64,000 nt of DNA from Neocallimastix lanati (nom. inval.) (GCA_016946835.1 JACVTC010000168.1:276863-340862), one strand, 5' to 3'. Shown: positions 37,528-49,034, numbered from the stretch's first letter. Notes: a model not told the origin generated them from the letters alone. Translations and numbers: made by a program.

Positions 37528-37902
37528 TTATTATATTAAAAAATTTATATTTATTTTAAATATTTATTTATTATTTTTATTTTCATTTTTAATTCTTTAT
37601 TTAATTTTATTAAATATTATTTTTTTTTTTTTACATTTTAATTATTTCTAAAATGTTATGGTACATGAAAAATAACCAAATTTATATAATATAATTTTTC
37701 AAAATAAGAATTTTTTAAATTATTTTTTATAATTTTTCGAAATAAGAATTTTTAATTATTTTTTAATTTTATACTATTTAACTTCAACTTATTTTTATAT
37801 AATTAAATTTATTCAATTTAAATTATAATCAACTTTATATATTATTTAAAATATTATATTTATTATTAATAATACTATTTTTTATTTAGTAATTTGATTA
37901 TT
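36056..37902. repeat. Spacer between copies 7 and 8
   Basis: Noncoding repeat-unit spacer. It serves as the uninterrupted reference for the LTR element insertion: its part around 36990-37100 carries in one piece the sequence split at 39561 and 45606. A poly-A tract lies at about 37494-37521. Confidence 0.75.
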
Positions 37903-38697
37903 TTATTTACAGACACAAGAAGAAATATTATTGGATTCACATTTTCTTTCAAGTTTAGTTGGTTCTTTGCCATTTTTGTTACCTTTGAAGAGTTGACAAA
38001 CATGTCCCTTGTTGATTTTAACATTCTTTAAGGTGGCCGTATCTCCAAAATTCTTATTGATTCCAACAAGCGTATTGACATTAGTAGCTGTAACATTAGT
38101 CATGACTACTGCACGTTTTCCTTGATAGCCACTCTTACAATTACCACAGGCACGATAAAGCTTACCGGAATTACGAACATCAAAGTTTGAAATGTAAACT
38201 GTTCCTGCTGAATTATGTTGAATAATTTTATCACTTCCATTCTTGGCACCTCCTCCTTTAACATAGAATTTGGCATTAGGATTGGTACTCTTTTCGAAAG
38301 TTAAAGCATCTTCACAAACATCTTCCCACCATACATTTTCAACCGTACAACCATCACTAATACAATGAACATGTTCCTTAGAATTGGCACCGAGAATGAC
38401 ATTCTTTAAGGTGGCTCCCTTTTCTAAAATGAAAACAGCATCCTTGGTACCACCTTCAATCTTGGTACAATCACCGAGACCCTTTTGACCACGATCATAT
38501 CTTACCCATTGATTATTATTTTTCTTAAAACCATCGAAGGTTTGACCCGCCTTAACATAGATAGGAGCCTTATTACTAATAGTTTTCTTTGCGGTAGGCC
38601 AAGAAGCTCTCTTTTCTAAAACCGAACTTTCTTCTAAAGGAGCAGCAATGGCTAAAGAAGCCATAACCAAACAAGATAAAATACCTGATAATTTCAT
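37903..38697 (-). CDS. Secreted pectate lyase, family PL3 (copy 8)
   Basis: 264 residues, S24 form, same protein as copy 5 apart from the retained terminal lysine. All inferred active-site positions kept. Exact palindrome at 38724-38743. The upstream side of this gene leads within 0.9 kb into the LTR element. Confidence 0.93.
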   Translation of the reverse strand: MKLSGILSCLVMASLAIAAPLEESSVLEKRASWPTAKKTISNKAPIYVKAGQTFDGFKKNNNQWVRYDRGQKGLGDCTKIEGGTKDAVFILEKGATLKNVILGANSKEHVHCISDGCTVENVWWEDVCEDALTFEKSTNPNAKFYVKGGGAKNGSDKIIQHNSAGTVYISNFDVRNSGKLYRACGNCKSGYQGKRAVVMTNVTATNVNTLVGINKNFGDTATLKNVKINKGHVCQLFKGNKNGKEPTKLERKCESNNISSCVCK

Positions 38698-39596
38698 TTT
38701 TTTTTTATTATGGTTATTATTTTTTAATATTTATAAATATTAACTATAATAATATTTATGTAATCTTTTCTTAATATTAATTTTATTACAATATTACAAT
38801 TATTTATTTAATTGTAATTATTTTAATTTTTTTATAATACAAAATAATATTTATTGACAATTCATAAATGAAAAGGAGATTTATTCCATTATTTATATTT
38901 TTTTGAAATTATTATTTTAAAATTATTAATAATAATATTATTAATATTATTTTTTTAATCAATAATTATTCTAAAATCATTAAATAATAAAATATAAATA
39001 TTATTAATTTTTTTTTTATAGAAAATATCAATAATTATATTTAATAATAATAATTATTAAAATTGAAACAATGGAGAATATTTTAAATTTAAAAAATAAT
39101 ATTCAAATATTTTTAATTATGAAATATTATTTTAATTTATTTTAATTTACTAAAAATAATAATTCATATAATTAAATTTTTCATTTATCATAATAATAAT
39201 ATATTTTCGTATTTTACAATAGATTATTTTTTTTTATATTTTATTTTTTAATAAATGAATATATTAAAATTTTAATATTACCGTTAATAATTATAATAAA
39301 TTAAATAAACTATAAAAATACAATATTCAATAACTACGGATTTTCTTTTTTTTAAACAATAAGAAACAAATTTTTATGTTTATTATTTCTAAAATTTATA
39401 AATTATTATTTTGTATTATTAGTATTACTAAATATTTTTTTAAATAATAATTTTATTATATTTTTATTAATATAAATATTAAAACAATTTTAAATATTAA
39501 TGAAATTATTCCATTTAATAATAAAGTTATATCCAATGAAATTTTAATATTTAATTTACATTCTTATTAATTAAGTAAATTTTATAAAAAAAAAAA
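38698..39596. repeat. Upstream block of copy 8 up to the LTR element
   Basis: Shared lyase upstream sequence until about 39561 (TTTAATTTACATTC), where homology to the other spacers stops. The last 30 bp before the LTR are A/T-rich and of uncertain origin. Confidence 0.7.
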
Positions 39597-40174
39597 TGTA
39601 AACAAAGAAAATCAATACAAATGTATCAAATTAATGTATTAGAAATGTTATATTAAATTTTTTATATTCTTTAAAAGTTATATTGAAACTATATTTTAAT
39701 TATTCTAAATTAGTATAATATATTATCTTTAAATATTATTATATATTATTTTATATTTTTGTTATATTATATTATTAAAAAAATATATTAAATTAAGTTA
39801 TGAACTATATTAATCTAAAAAGAATAATTCATAAAAAAGAAAATATAAATAAACATTTAGAAGAGGACTTTTTATGAAGGAGAAGAAATAATTAGTCAAA
39901 TGTTATTAAAAAAATTAAAATAATAAATAATTAATATTTTTAAGTTATATTATTGAAAATATAAATTCTTCGAATAATAAATTATTTTTGTGTAATTATT
40001 TATAAAATAAATTTTGTGTAAAATTAATAGTATATTTTTATATAAAAAAATAAACAAAATTTTTTATAATTTTTATCATTATAAGTTGTAAGACAATTCT
40101 TTCTTAAAAGTTAGAAATTCAATACAACTTTAGAATAACATTATAACATTAATAAATATATTATCTTGTTACCA
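39597..40174 (+). repeat. Left LTR
   Basis: Begins TGTAAAC and ends TTACCA, giving the usual TG...CA termini, about 578 bp. From 39717 it matches the right LTR closely (for example TTAGAAGAGGACTTTTTATG and TTAGAAATTCAATACAACTT). A TATAAATA box at 39844-39851 may be the promoter. The first 120 bp have no counterpart on the right, so the left end is inferred from the TG alone. Confidence 0.75.
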
Positions 40175-40176
40175 AT

Positions 40177-40190
40177 TGGTGGAGAATCGG
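40177..40190 (+). promoter_or_regulatory. Putative tRNA primer-binding site
   Basis: TGGTGGAGAATCGG starts two bases after the LTR's CA, the expected position. TGG pairs with the CCA tail of a tRNA. A related string (TGGTGGAGATATCGGGG) follows the putative LTR at 62.88 kb. The primer tRNA was not identified. Confidence 0.6.
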
Positions 40191-40238
40191 TCTTCCCTGC
40201 GTGTATTATTTAAAAAATTTTTATTGTGTTACAATAAC

Positions 40239-41134
40239 ATGGGTGACCTTTTAAAAGATATCTCTGGTTTTGAAAAGGCTTTAAAATGGCCGAAAAGATT
40301 TATCCATTAGGTCACAAAAAAAATCATTCTCTATGTGGAGAAGTGATTTTTTAGATATAACTGAAGATTATACTCTATCGGAGAAAGAAAAAAAGAGAAT
40401 AGTACTTTCCTGCATATCAGATAAATATAAGGATATGTGCCATCACCTGTATCATAATGATAAAAACCTCAAGACTGAAGAATTTATTGATAAAATTAAA
40501 AATTCGTTGGATTTTGATAATATGTCTTCTCAATGCTTAAGGAAATTACAAAATATAAGAGTGGGAAATAGAACTGTTAATGATTATAATATGCAGTTTT
40601 CCCTCTTATTACGAGAAGTGGAAGAAGATGTGAAACCATCTGAAAAAGTCACCTTAAGAATGTATATTGATGGTTTTAAAGGGAAGATGATACAAGATTA
40701 TCTTATTATTAGAGACCCAAAAAAATTTGAAGGACGCTATGGCATTTGCGGAAAAACTACAAAAAGGTTTTTCAGAATATGAAGATGAAAATCTTATGAG
40801 ATTCTCTAATACTTCTTCATCTTCAAAAAATAATGATAATAACTCTCATAAAAATTATAAAAATAATTATCAAAATTCTAAAAAGTTAGCTTTTAACAAT
40901 AATTTTAATAATTTTAATAAATCGAATAGTAAGAGTAGTTACAATAATCAATCAGTGTATTCAAAAAATGACAATGATATAGAAAAACTTACAAATGACT
41001 TTGCAAAAATGAGACTCGCTGTATGCTACCGTTGCTACCAAAAAAGTCACATAACTCGCTTTAGTACAAATGGCCTTTCTTCAGTAAATAAAAACCTCTT
41101 AAATCAATTTAATAACAATGAACATTTAAATTGA
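40239..41134 (+). pseudogene. gag of the Ty3/gypsy element, frameshifted
   Basis: A likely start is at 40239 (MGDLLKDISGF). The frame is broken before 40333, open at 40333-40782, then shifts near 40720-40735 (A-rich run) into 40727-41134. The protein shows a retrotransposon gag fold: LSEKEKKRIVLSCI, VNDYNMQFSLLLREV and an Asn/Ser-rich tail. It ends in a zinc-knuckle-like CYRCYQKSHITRFS at about 41023-41064, in which the last cysteine is serine. Confidence 0.8.
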
Positions 41135-41451
41135 TTATGGGAAGTTCTCAATCTTCCCCTCAGATAAATAAAATTGAAAAACAGTCATCATATCACAATA
41201 AATTTTATAATTTATATAGTAAAAGAAAACTTGATGACAATAATAATGACGAAGATGAAAATAGTGATAATAAACAACCTTCATCTTCAAACAAAAAAAA
41301 TAAAGTAAATAATACAAAGTATAATGAAAATTCCAACTTTATTGACAATTCTTTAAACGATATAAACAATGATAATTTGCAAGTGACAGAAAAGGAGGAA
41401 TCCAATACAACACTTCCACAAAAACAAAAAAAATTCAGAACCTACTGTTAA
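41131..41451 (+). pseudogene. Linker frame between gag and protease
   Basis: Asn/Asp/Ser/Lys-rich 106-residue frame without a domain. Low-complexity hydrophilic stretches like this often join gag and protease in Ty3/gypsy polyproteins. It overlaps the gag frame end by 4 bp and is probably a shifted continuation rather than a separate gene. Confidence 0.5.
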
Positions 41452-41584
41452 AAAAAAAAAGAGGAAGGAAACCTATCTTTAAAAATCCCTCAATTATTGA
41501 TCCTTCCATTTATGACAATAAAACAATACAAAATGCCAAAAAAGAAAATAAAAAAAAATAAGAATGAAAGAAGCTGTAAAGATT

Positions 41585-42165
41585 TAATAAATCTTTAATA
41601 CATTAAATAGCTTAATTTTTCGTACAATTAATTTATTTAATGTATACGAATTATTTTTTAATATAAATTTTATTAATTTTTTTTTTAAATTGAAAATATT
41701 TTTTAATTAGTTTAGTTAACTTAGTTTAGTTTTAAATAGTTAAATATTAAATTAGGAATAATCTTAAATAGTTAATATTTATAAAAATAGTTTTTCAATA
41801 TTAAATATATAATTAAAATTATTATAAGTATTAAAATAATATATAAAATAAAGAGTTTAAAAAATTAATTTTAGTTTTAGTAAATTAATAAATAATAAAA
41901 ATTATTAATTAAAAAATCTTTTGTTTATAAATAAATAGTTTTATATATATTATTAAATAACATCATATATTAATAATGTAATAAGAAAAAATATAAATAC
42001 GTGTAATTTTTCATAATTAAATCGATGTATTAGTTATTAACTATTCTACAGTTAATAACATAAGAGAAGTTTATAATTAATAAAAGAATTTATTAATAAA
42101 AGAAATTACTTTAATTTTATTTGTTTGAATTGTAGTGTATTTTATTGTTATAATCTGTTTTTATT
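41585..42165. mobile_element. AT-rich insertion inside the element, possible solo LTR
   Basis: About 580 bp of stop-rich, spacer-like DNA interrupts coding sequence: protein-like sequence ends near 41575 and resumes near 42170 (RNLSPDVQYDL). It contains AAAAAATATAAATACGTGTA at 41986-42005, almost the same as AAAAAATATAAATACATGTA at 62678-62699 in the putative LTR of the second element. A solo LTR of that family is therefore possible; the ends and a target duplication were not resolved. Confidence 0.4.
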
Positions 42166-42215
42166 GACGGATTCATTATAGAAACCTTAGTCCAGATGTA
42201 CAATATGATTTATAA

Positions 42216-43127
42216 TTGGACAATAATAACATATCAAAGAATTTAAATAAAGATACGTCGATTTATGATGTCTTCAAAGCAATTTCTATGTTAAAAAACA
42301 ATAAAGAATATAATCTTTTCGATGCGCTTAATAATTCAAATGCGGGAATCACTTTTGCTCAATTATTCAACGTCAGCCCGTCTATAAGAAAACTGTATAA
42401 TAAAGGTTTAAAACTTAACATTAACGATGTTAGATACATTAAGATGATTCGAAATTTTCCTGTTGAAGATAAAGAATTAATACGAGGAACTATAAATGAA
42501 TTAAATTATGTAGTGGAAAATAAGGTAATCGATGTTACACATTCGTATGGTACTATTACTACTATTAACCAAATTTATGATAAAGGAAATAAAGAGAAAG
42601 TGAAGATTGCTGTTGTTTTAGGTGAAATTGATGAATCTCCTGCCAAAGTATTAATCAATACAGGTTCTGATGTTAATGCTATTACACGCTCCTTTTATAA
42701 CAAAATTTCAAATAATCATAAGATAGAATTAAAGCATAAAGCATATTTTAAACTTGCGAGTAATCGAATTGTTTATACTAACTTTGGTGTTAATTTAAAA
42801 CTTAAATTCATTAATTTAGAAATAAATGAAATGTTTTGGATACTTGATGATGAAGATATGTGCTATGATCTTATACTTGGCCGTAGTACCCAAAAAGAAC
42901 ACAAATTATATATCGATCCGGATGATGATGGTCTATACAAGAAACATGATTCTGGTTCCAGCTTCATTGCCGTTTCCGTTTATCATCAAGAAAAAATAAA
43001 TAATATTTCAAAAATTTCATTTATTGAGAATTTAAGTGATGACGTTAAGAAGGAATTACATCCTAAGTTACGACGTCTTATTAACAAATTTTCTGATGTC
43101 TTAATTAATTCTATTGATAATGTTTAA
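42216..43127 (+). pseudogene. Aspartic protease region of pol
   Basis: An open stretch of 303 codons, ended by a stop at 43125. The retropepsin core reads AKVLINTGSDVNAI: the catalytic D-T/S-G triad has become N-T-G, so the protease would be dead. The downstream flap and partner motif YDLILGRS is present. The open frame starts just after an in-frame stop, showing it is a piece of a longer polyprotein. Confidence 0.85.
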
Positions 43128-44113
43128 ATTGCCAATGCTGAACCCCATACCATCCATCTTAGCAACAATAATTCTATTAAACTTAGGCCTTATAAAATCT
43201 CGTTAGATCAATCTAAAGACCTAAAGAAAGAAATTACTAAATTATTAAAAAGTGGGTTGATTATTCCATCTCATTCCCCTTGGGCTTTTCCTGTTCTCTT
43301 GGTTAGGAAGAAAAATGGCGAATGGCGTATGTGTATTGATTTTAGAAAGCTTAACAAAATTATTGTTTAAGACGCATATGCTTTACCTTTTATTGACGAA
43401 TTATTGGAATCTGTTCATGGGGCTACAATATTTTCAGCGCTTGATTTATTTTCTGTGTATTATCAGATTCCTATGAATCCTGATGATATTGAAAAAACTT
43501 CGTTAACCACGAAATTTGGAAATTATTGCTTTAAAGTCATGCCTTTGGATTAAAGAATGCCCCAGCTTCCTTTCAAAGAGAAATGAATAGAATTCTAATG
43601 CCTTTAATTGGAAAATGTTTATTCGTGTATATGGATGATATTTTAGTTTATTCGCCAACTTTCGAACAACATCTTATGGATTTAGAAAATGTTTTTTTAA
43701 TTCTTAGGAAATATAATTTCTCTATTAATTTAGATAAATGAAAATTTTGTCAACATTACGTTGAAGTTCGAGGACACGTTCTCTCCGATCAAGGATTACA
43801 ACCTGTTCCAAACGAAGTTTTTGCTATTGCTTCATGGAAGATACCGACCAATGTTTCTCATTTTCAATCTTTCTTGGGACTTGTTGGATACTATAGAAAA
43901 TTTATTCCTAATTTTGCTTTTATCTCGAATATCTTATATAAACTTACAAGTAATAAAGTTAAATTTATATGGACTGAAGAACATACTACTGCTTTTAATG
44001 CTTTAAGTGATTCTCTTTGTTATCATCCAATATTAAAATATCAAGATCCCAATAAACCTTTCATTATTCGAACTGACGCTTCTTCTTATGCTATTTTTGC
44101 TGTGCTCTTATAA
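43128..44113 (+). pseudogene. Reverse transcriptase region of pol
   Basis: Ty3/gypsy-type reverse transcriptase broken by stops (43369, 43739, 44111) and a one-base deletion near 43548 in the conserved FGL stretch. Motifs seen across the pieces are LVRKKNGEWRMCIDFRKLN, FSALDLFSVYYQI, LKNAPASFQREMN, the catalytic VYMDDILVYS (about 43625-43654) and LGLVGYYRKFIPNF. The catalytic Asp residues themselves survive. Confidence 0.92.
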
Positions 44114-44560
44114 TTTTATGATACGGATAAAAAAGAATTTCCTACTTATTTTAAAAGTCGTTGTCTTAAGAAGGCTATATTAAACTATTCTGTGACTGAA
44201 AAAGAAGGCCTTGCTATTATTTTTGCTCTGAAGAAATTCCGTCCATACAGTGCAGCTTCATATTTTGTTGTGAAACTTTTTACAGATCACAAATCCCTTT
44301 TGGTTTATTTTAAAACAAGTATTCCTTCTTCTGATAGTCACTTACGTTGGATTTCACTTTTTAATGAAATGAAAGTTGAACTCTTATACGAATAAGATAA
44401 GAATAATATTTTTGCAGATGCCTTATCTCGTCTTCCGTCAGGTAATGTTCTTTCTATTAATACTATCAAAGACATTTCTCGCGGTATCAGTTCTATTTCC
44501 GATTCTATTCCTGCTCCTATTTTAGATTATGTTAATAAGAATTATTCCTTTCTTGATGGT
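44114..44560 (+). pseudogene. RNase H region of pol
   Basis: Together with the preceding RTDASSYAIFAVLL, this stretch holds the RNase H motifs TEKEGLAIIFALKKFRPY, KLFTDHKSL and, after a stop at 44393, NIFADALSRLP. The D-E-D-D residues are visible. The frame is interrupted at 44111 and 44393. Confidence 0.88.
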
Positions 44561-45180
44561 AAATTGGTTTATAAAGATAAATCTAATAAGTTACTTCAAG
44601 TTATTGAGGATGAGTCACAAAAACAGGATGTTGTTTTAAAAGCTCATCTTGTCGGCCATGAAGGTGTGTCAAGGACATTGGCCAGGATTAAAGAATGCTA
44701 TTATTGGCCTGGTTTAAAATCTGATGTGGAAAAAGTGGTCAAAACTTGTTTGAAATGTCAATGTTATTGGCCTTCTCCAATTCCAAGTGCACATCTACTA
44801 TTTCAACACAAGTATAAAGACCTTTTATTAGAGTGGGCCTTGATATTGTGGGTCCACTAACTGCTATCCCTAATGGGAATAAATATTTATTCGTTTTGGT
44901 AGACTATTTCACAAAATGGGTAGAAGCAAAAGCTACCAAAACAATAGACACGAATGATGTTATAGAATTCCAAAAAAGACGTCTTTTCGAGACATGGTCT
45001 CCCAGAAGTAATAATCACGGATAATGGAAGACAGTTTATTTCAGATATTACAGAAGCAATGGTGGATTTATATGGATCTTGGATTCGTTTTATAACACCT
45101 CGTCACCCTGAAGCAAATGGTCAAGTTGAAAATACTAATCGCGAGATTGAGAAAGTCTTATGACATATCTGTGATAAACA
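44561..45180 (+). pseudogene. Integrase region of pol, 3'-truncated
   Basis: It begins with an HHCC zinc finger (AHLVGHEGVSRTL and CLKCQ, 44638-44763), then shifts frame. The core has GLDIVGPL (first D), ITDNGRQF (second D, near 45020) and HPEANGQVENTNREIEKV (E, near 45103-45160), ending at a TGA. The C-terminal domain is missing because the sequence passes straight into the truncated right LTR. Confidence 0.88.
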
Positions 45181-45183
45181 AGA

Positions 45184-45605
45184 AATATATTATCTTTAAA
45201 TATTATTATATATTATTTTATATTTTTGTTATATTATATTATTAAAAAATATATTAAATTAAGTTATGAACTATATAATAATTCATAAAAAAGAAAATAT
45301 AAATAAACATTTAGAAGGGGACTTTTTATGAAGAAGAAGAAATAATCAGTCAAATAGAATGAAATGTTATTAAAAAATTAAAATAATAAATAATTAATAT
45401 TTTTAAGTTATATTATTGAAAATATAACTTCTTCGAATAATAAATAATTTTTGTGTAATTATTTATAAAATATGTTTTGTGTAAAATTAATAGTTTATTT
45501 TTTTTATCATTATAAGTTGTAAAACAATTCTTTCTTAAAAGTTAGAAATTCAATACAACTTTAGAATAACATTATAATATTAATAAATATATTATCTTGT
45601 TATCA
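45184..45605 (+). repeat. Right LTR, 5'-truncated
   Basis: Matches the left LTR from its base 121 to its end, with a few substitutions and short indels, ending TTATCA. After it the lyase spacer resumes with GTTATAATAATATTTATATA, as at 37053. Confidence 0.85.
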
Positions 45606-46368
45606 GTTATAATAATATTTATATAAATAACAATATTATCATTACCATTTCTATTATTATTAATATTAATAACCCTTGTTTAATAAAGAATAATCATATA
45701 AATCTCAAGTATTATTATTTAGTTAAAAAAAACGAAAGTGATAATAAAAATATAATTATTGTAAGTTCGTAATATTAACTCTTTAAGTAATACTTTTTAT
45801 ACTGATTAATTTTTTTTTTTTTACAATTAAAAAATTTTTATATAATCAAATATTTTATTTAAATAAAGATAATAACATATTTTCTTATTTAAAATTATTA
45901 TTATAATTATAAAAAATATTTTATTTTCATAAATATATTTTAAAATTATATATATTAATATTATTAATATTAAATAAATATCTTGGGATATTTCTAAATT
46001 ATTTAAATATATCATATAATAAAAAAAACATTTTTATTATAATATTAAAAAATTTAATTTCATTGAAAATATTTATTTATTATTTTTATTTTCATATTTA
46101 ATACTTTTTTTAATTTTATTAAGTGTTATTTTTTTTACATTTTAATTATTTATAAAGTGTCATAGTAAATGAAAAATAGTAAATTTTATAAAATATAATT
46201 CTTCAAAATAAGAATTTTTAATTATTTTTTAATTTTATAATATTTAACTTCAATTAACTTTTATTTAATTAAATTTATTCAATTTAAATTATAAATAATT
46301 TTATATATTATTAAAAATATTATATTTATAATTAAAAGTATTATTTATTATTTAGTAATTTGATTAGC
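45606..46368. repeat. Spacer between the LTR element and copy 9
   Basis: Downstream half of the lyase repeat unit, noncoding, continuing the spacer interrupted by the LTR element. Confidence 0.75.
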
Positions 46369-47163
46369 TTATTTACAGACACAAGAAGAAATATTATTGG
46401 ATTCACATTTTCTTTCAAGTTTAGTTGGTTCTTTGCCATTTTTGTTACCTTTGAAGAGTTGACAGACATGTCCCTTGTTGATTTTAACATTCTTTAAGGT
46501 GGCCGTATCTCCAAAATTCTTATTGATTCCAACAAGCGTATTGACATTAGTAGCTGTAACATTAGTCATGACTACTGCACGTTTACCTTGATAGCCACTC
46601 TTACAATTACCACAGGCACGATAAAGTTTTCCGGAATTACGAACATCAAAGTTTGAAATGTAAACTGTTCCTGCTGAGTTATGTTGAATAATTTTATCAC
46701 TTCCATTCTTGGCACCTCCTCCTTTAACATAGAATTTGGCATTAGGATTGGTACTCTTTTCGAAAGTTAAAGCATCTTCACAAACATCTTCCCACCATAC
46801 ATTTTCAACAGTACAACCATCACTAATACAATGAACATGTTCCTTAGAATTGGCACCGAGAATGACATTCTTTAAGGTGGCTCCCTTTTCTAAAATGAAA
46901 ACAGCATCCTTGGTACCACCTTCAATCTTGGTACAATCACCGAGACCATTTTGACCACGATCATATCTTACCCATTGATTATTATTTTTCTTAAAACCAT
47001 CGAAAGTTTGACCCGCCTTAACATAGATAGGAGCCTTATTACTAATAGTTTTCTTTGCAGTAGGCCAAGAAGCTCTTTTTTCTAAAACGGAACTTTCTTC
47101 TAAAGGAACCGCAATGGCTAAAGAAGCCATAACTAAACAAGATAAAATACCAGATAATTTCAT
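46369..47163 (-). CDS. Secreted pectate lyase, family PL3 (copy 9)
   Basis: 264 residues. It has two private changes: V19 near the signal peptidase site (AIAVP instead of AIAAP) and N72 (GQNGLG instead of GQKGLG). Neither touches an inferred catalytic position. The palindrome has one mismatch (47204-47223) and lies 40 bp from the ATG, the largest spacing. The TTACAATTA hairpin is damaged upstream (ATTACAATACTACAATTATT near 47260), so expression may differ. Confidence 0.92.
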   Translation of the reverse strand: MKLSGILSCLVMASLAIAVPLEESSVLEKRASWPTAKKTISNKAPIYVKAGQTFDGFKKNNNQWVRYDRGQNGLGDCTKIEGGTKDAVFILEKGATLKNVILGANSKEHVHCISDGCTVENVWWEDVCEDALTFEKSTNPNAKFYVKGGGAKNGSDKIIQHNSAGTVYISNFDVRNSGKLYRACGNCKSGYQGKRAVVMTNVTATNVNTLVGINKNFGDTATLKNVKINKGHVCQLFKGNKNGKEPTKLERKCESNNISSCVCK

Positions 47164-48153
47164 TTTTTTTTTTTTTTGCTTTTTTTATTAAAGTTTTTAT
47201 TTATTAATAATTATAAATATTAAATATAATAAAATTATATAATCTTTTTCTATTAATTTAATTACAATACTACAATTATTTATTTAATTATTATTTTATT
47301 TTATTTTTTTTTTTATAATACAAAATAATATTTATTGACAATTCATAAATGAAAAGGAGATTTATTCCATTATTTATATTTTTTTGTATTAATTGATTAA
47401 AATTATTACAAGTAAAATTATAAATATTAATTTTTTAATCAGTATTATTCTAAAATCATTAAATAATAAACTATTAAAATTATTAATTTTTTTTATAACA
47501 AATATTAATAATTATATTTAATAATAAAAATTATTGGACTGAAATAATAGAAAATATTTTAAATTTAAAATAATACTATTAAATTATTTTTAAAAAATTA
47601 TTTTTTTCATTTATGAAATATTAATTTAATTTACTAAAAATAATAATTCATATAATTAAATTTTTCATTTATCATAATAATAATATATTTTCGTATTTTA
47701 CAATAGGTTATTTTTTTTTTTATATTTTATTTTTTAATCAATTAATATATTAAAGTTTTAATATTACTGTTAATAATTATTAAGAATTTATATTTGTTTA
47801 TTTTATTATTAGATGGAATATTATAAGAAATAAAAAAAATAATATTATAATAAATTAAATAAGCTATAAAAATAATTAATAATGAATATATAATATATTC
47901 AAAAACTACAGATTTTTTTTATTTAAAAAAGAGAAACAAATATTTATGTTTATTATTTCTAAAATTTATAAATTATTATATAGTATTATTAGTATTAATA
48001 AATATTTTTTTAAATAATAATATTGTTATATTTTTATAAATATAAATATCAAAACAATTTTTAAAATTAATGAAATTATTCCTTTTAATAATAAAATTTT
48101 ATTAAATGAAATTTAAAAATATTTAATTTATATTCACTTTAATATTTTTAATA

Positions 48154-48302
48154 ATAATATTTATTTTAATAAAAATATTAATAATAGTTATAATAATATT
48201 TATATAAATAACAATATTATCATTACCATTACCCTTATTTATATAAAAATAATTACATAAATCTCAAGTAATATTATTTATTTAAAAAAAAGAAAGTGAT
48301 AA
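48154..48302. repeat. Inverted repeat, left arm
   Basis: About 149 bp whose reverse complement occurs at 48886-49034 with very few differences, for example AAATCTCAAGTAATATTATT here against AATAATATTACTTGAGATTT there. The arms are separated by about 580 bp. This left arm is the one shared with all other right-array spacers. Confidence 0.88.
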
Positions 48303-48617
48303 TAAAAATATAATTATTGTTGGTTCGTAATATTAACTCTTTAAGTAATACTGTTATATACTGATTAATTTTTTTTTTACAATTAAAAAATTTTTATATA
48401 TTCAAATATTTTATTTAAATTAAGATAATAATATGTTTCATTAATTTAAATTATTATTAAAATAATATATTATAAAATTTAATTTTAAAAAATATTTTCT
48501 TTCATAAATATATTTTAAAATTATATTAATTAATAAATAATATTAACATTAAATAAATATTTTAATATATTATAAAAGTATTTAAATATATAATAAAAAA
48601 AGTATTTTTATTATAAT

Positions 48618-48735
48618 TAGAAAATTTCATTGAAAATATTTATTTATTATTTTTATTTTCATTTTTAATACTTTATCAGAAAATTTCATTGAAAATATTT
48701 ATTTATTATTTTTATTTTCATTTTTAACAGTTTAT
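48618..48735 (+). repeat. 59-bp tandem duplication
   Basis: GAAAATTTCATTGAAAATAT and the following TTATTTTCATTTTTAA segment occur twice in direct order; the first copy ends at about 48676. Other spacers have one copy. Confidence 0.85.
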
Positions 48736-48885
48736 TTAAGTATTATTTTTTTTTACATTTTAATTATTTCTAAAGTGTTATGGTATATGAAAAATAATCA
48801 AATTTATAAAATATAATTTTTCAAAATAAGAATTTTTAATTATTTTTTAATTTTATTATATTTAACTTCAATTTATTTATGATTA

Positions 48886-49034
48886 TCACTTTCTTTTTTT
48901 TAAATAAATAATATTACTTGAGATTTATGTAATTATTTTTATATAAATAAGAGTAATGGTAATGATAATATTGTTATTTATATAAATATTATTATAACTA
49001 TTATTAATATTTTTATTAAAATAAATATTATTAT
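48886..49034. repeat. Inverted repeat, right arm
   Basis: Extra copy of the block at 48154-48302, in opposite orientation. It reads in the direction found in the left (+ strand) array near 3110-3260, so it could come from recombination with an oppositely oriented unit. Confidence 0.88.

Larger units (their letters stand above)
39597..45605 (+). mobile_element. Decayed Ty3/gypsy LTR retrotransposon
   Basis: The order is left LTR, primer-binding site, gag, aspartic protease, reverse transcriptase, RNase H, integrase, right LTR: the Ty3/gypsy (Metaviridae) gene order of fungal elements. It has many in-frame stops and shifts and an AT-rich insertion at about 41585-42165. The integrase end is fused directly to a right LTR that lacks its first 120 bp or so, so one deletion has removed both. 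It lies in the spacer between lyase copies 8 and 9; taking it out leaves a copy-to-copy distance of about 2.46 kb, in line with the other units. Confidence 0.9.

Noticed and set aside
40700-40790. Possible programmed frameshift within gag
   Set aside because: The A-run looks slippery, but the element has many other stops and shifts, so random decay is the simpler explanation.
45606-45720. Target-site duplication of the LTR element
   Set aside because: About 50 bp of spacer seem missing or changed next to the left LTR, so no reliable direct repeat could be defined.
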